Assembly (NCBI GenBank): GCA_002385735.1
Contig: DGEB01000065.1
Coordinates: forward strand, 32,977 to 38,321
From: Peptococcaceae bacterium UBA3937
GTDB taxonomy: Bacteria > Bacillota > Peptococcia > DRI-13 > DTU073
DNA: 5,345 bases
Direction: 5' to 3'
Program-made: the position numbers and the translations under genes
Shown here: positions 5,281 through 5,345 of the stretch, piece after piece
Layout: every line of letters begins with the position of its first letter
Position numbering within the stretch: position 1 is the first letter of the stretch
Notes under the pieces: model-generated
Told to the model about the DNA's origin: nothing
Databases searched by the model: none
Seen by the model: the letters and a program-made list of their open reading frames with translations, nothing else

Positions 5281-5319
5281 AAGGAAGAGATCGGTTGAGG
5301 GCCCCAACTGATTTTCCTT
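5281..5319 (+). promoter_or_regulatory. 5'-leader hairpin at the predicted transcript start
   Basis: The inner stem pairs 5290-5297 (ATCGGTTG) with 5305-5312 (CAACTGAT), eight pairs including one G-U, around the 7-base loop AGGGCCC. A lower stem pairs AAGGAA (5281-5286) with TTCCTT (5314-5319) across a small internal loop. It would sit at or next to the 5' end of the mRNA and could stabilise it. Alternatively, with the interrupted T-rich run behind it, it may end the csrA transcript or attenuate the new one. Confidence 0.55.
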
Positions 5320-5339
5320 TTCTTCAAGGATGAAGAAAA
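5318..5339 (+). promoter_or_regulatory. CsrA-type binding hairpin in downstream leader
   Basis: A perfect 9-bp inverted repeat, TTTTCTTCA at 5318-5326 and TGAAGAAAA at 5331-5339, closes the four-base loop AGGA. The sequence across the loop, CAAGGATG at 5325-5332, matches the core CARGGAUG of the CsrA SELEX consensus at all eight positions, with GGA presented in the loop as CsrA requires. It lies about 45 bases into the leader expressed from the sigma-28-like promoter, with csrA immediately upstream. In Bacillus the hag leader carries an upstream CsrA site plus one over the ribosome site; the second would be beyond this window. Confidence 0.68.
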
Positions 5340-5345
5340 AATAAA

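Overview
The window is a late flagellar gene cluster, all on the + strand, from a low-to-mid GC Gram-positive bacterium, most likely a member of the Clostridia or a related Firmicutes lineage. The reasons are the gene order (end of a YvyF-type gene, flgM, flgN, flgK, flgL, a YviE/DUF6470-type gene, fliW, csrA), which matches the Bacillus/Clostridium arrangement, the strong AAGGAGG-type ribosome binding sites, and the sigma-D/sigma-28-type promoter motifs. The genus cannot be named from the sequence alone.

Layout: positions 2-328 hold the 3' end of a zinc-ribbon flagellar operon protein whose start lies outside the window. A 177-base gap follows. It contains roughly 10-bp-phased A-tracts, a sigma-28-like promoter, and a near-perfect 13-bp inverted repeat that overlaps the promoter -10 and looks like a terminator for the upstream transcript. 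Next come flgM (anti-sigma-28), flgN (export chaperone), flgK and flgL (hook-filament junction proteins), a DUF6470/YviE-like gene, then fliW and csrA, which overlap by 29 bases. After csrA a second sigma-28-like promoter drives a gene that lies beyond the window, plausibly flagellin; only its leader is visible.

How the genes work together: FlgM holds sigma-28 inactive until the hook is built and FlgM is exported. FlgN delivers FlgK and FlgL to the export gate, and they form the junction on which the filament grows. FliW and CsrA form the partner switch known from Bacillus: free FliW sequesters CsrA, flagellin titrates FliW, and released CsrA blocks flagellin translation. The downstream leader carries a textbook CsrA-type site: CAAGGATG with AGGA as the loop of a perfect 9-bp hairpin, just after a second hairpin that begins near the predicted transcript start.

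The least expected items are an unlisted 34-codon ORF that exactly fills the gap between the DUF6470 gene and fliW with ATGA overlaps at both ends, a GGA-loop hairpin inside it, and the promoter/inverted-repeat composite before flgM. No mobile elements, CRISPR arrays, tRNA or rRNA genes were seen. The core genes are ordinary flagellar genes; any novelty is in the regulatory layer and the small ORF.
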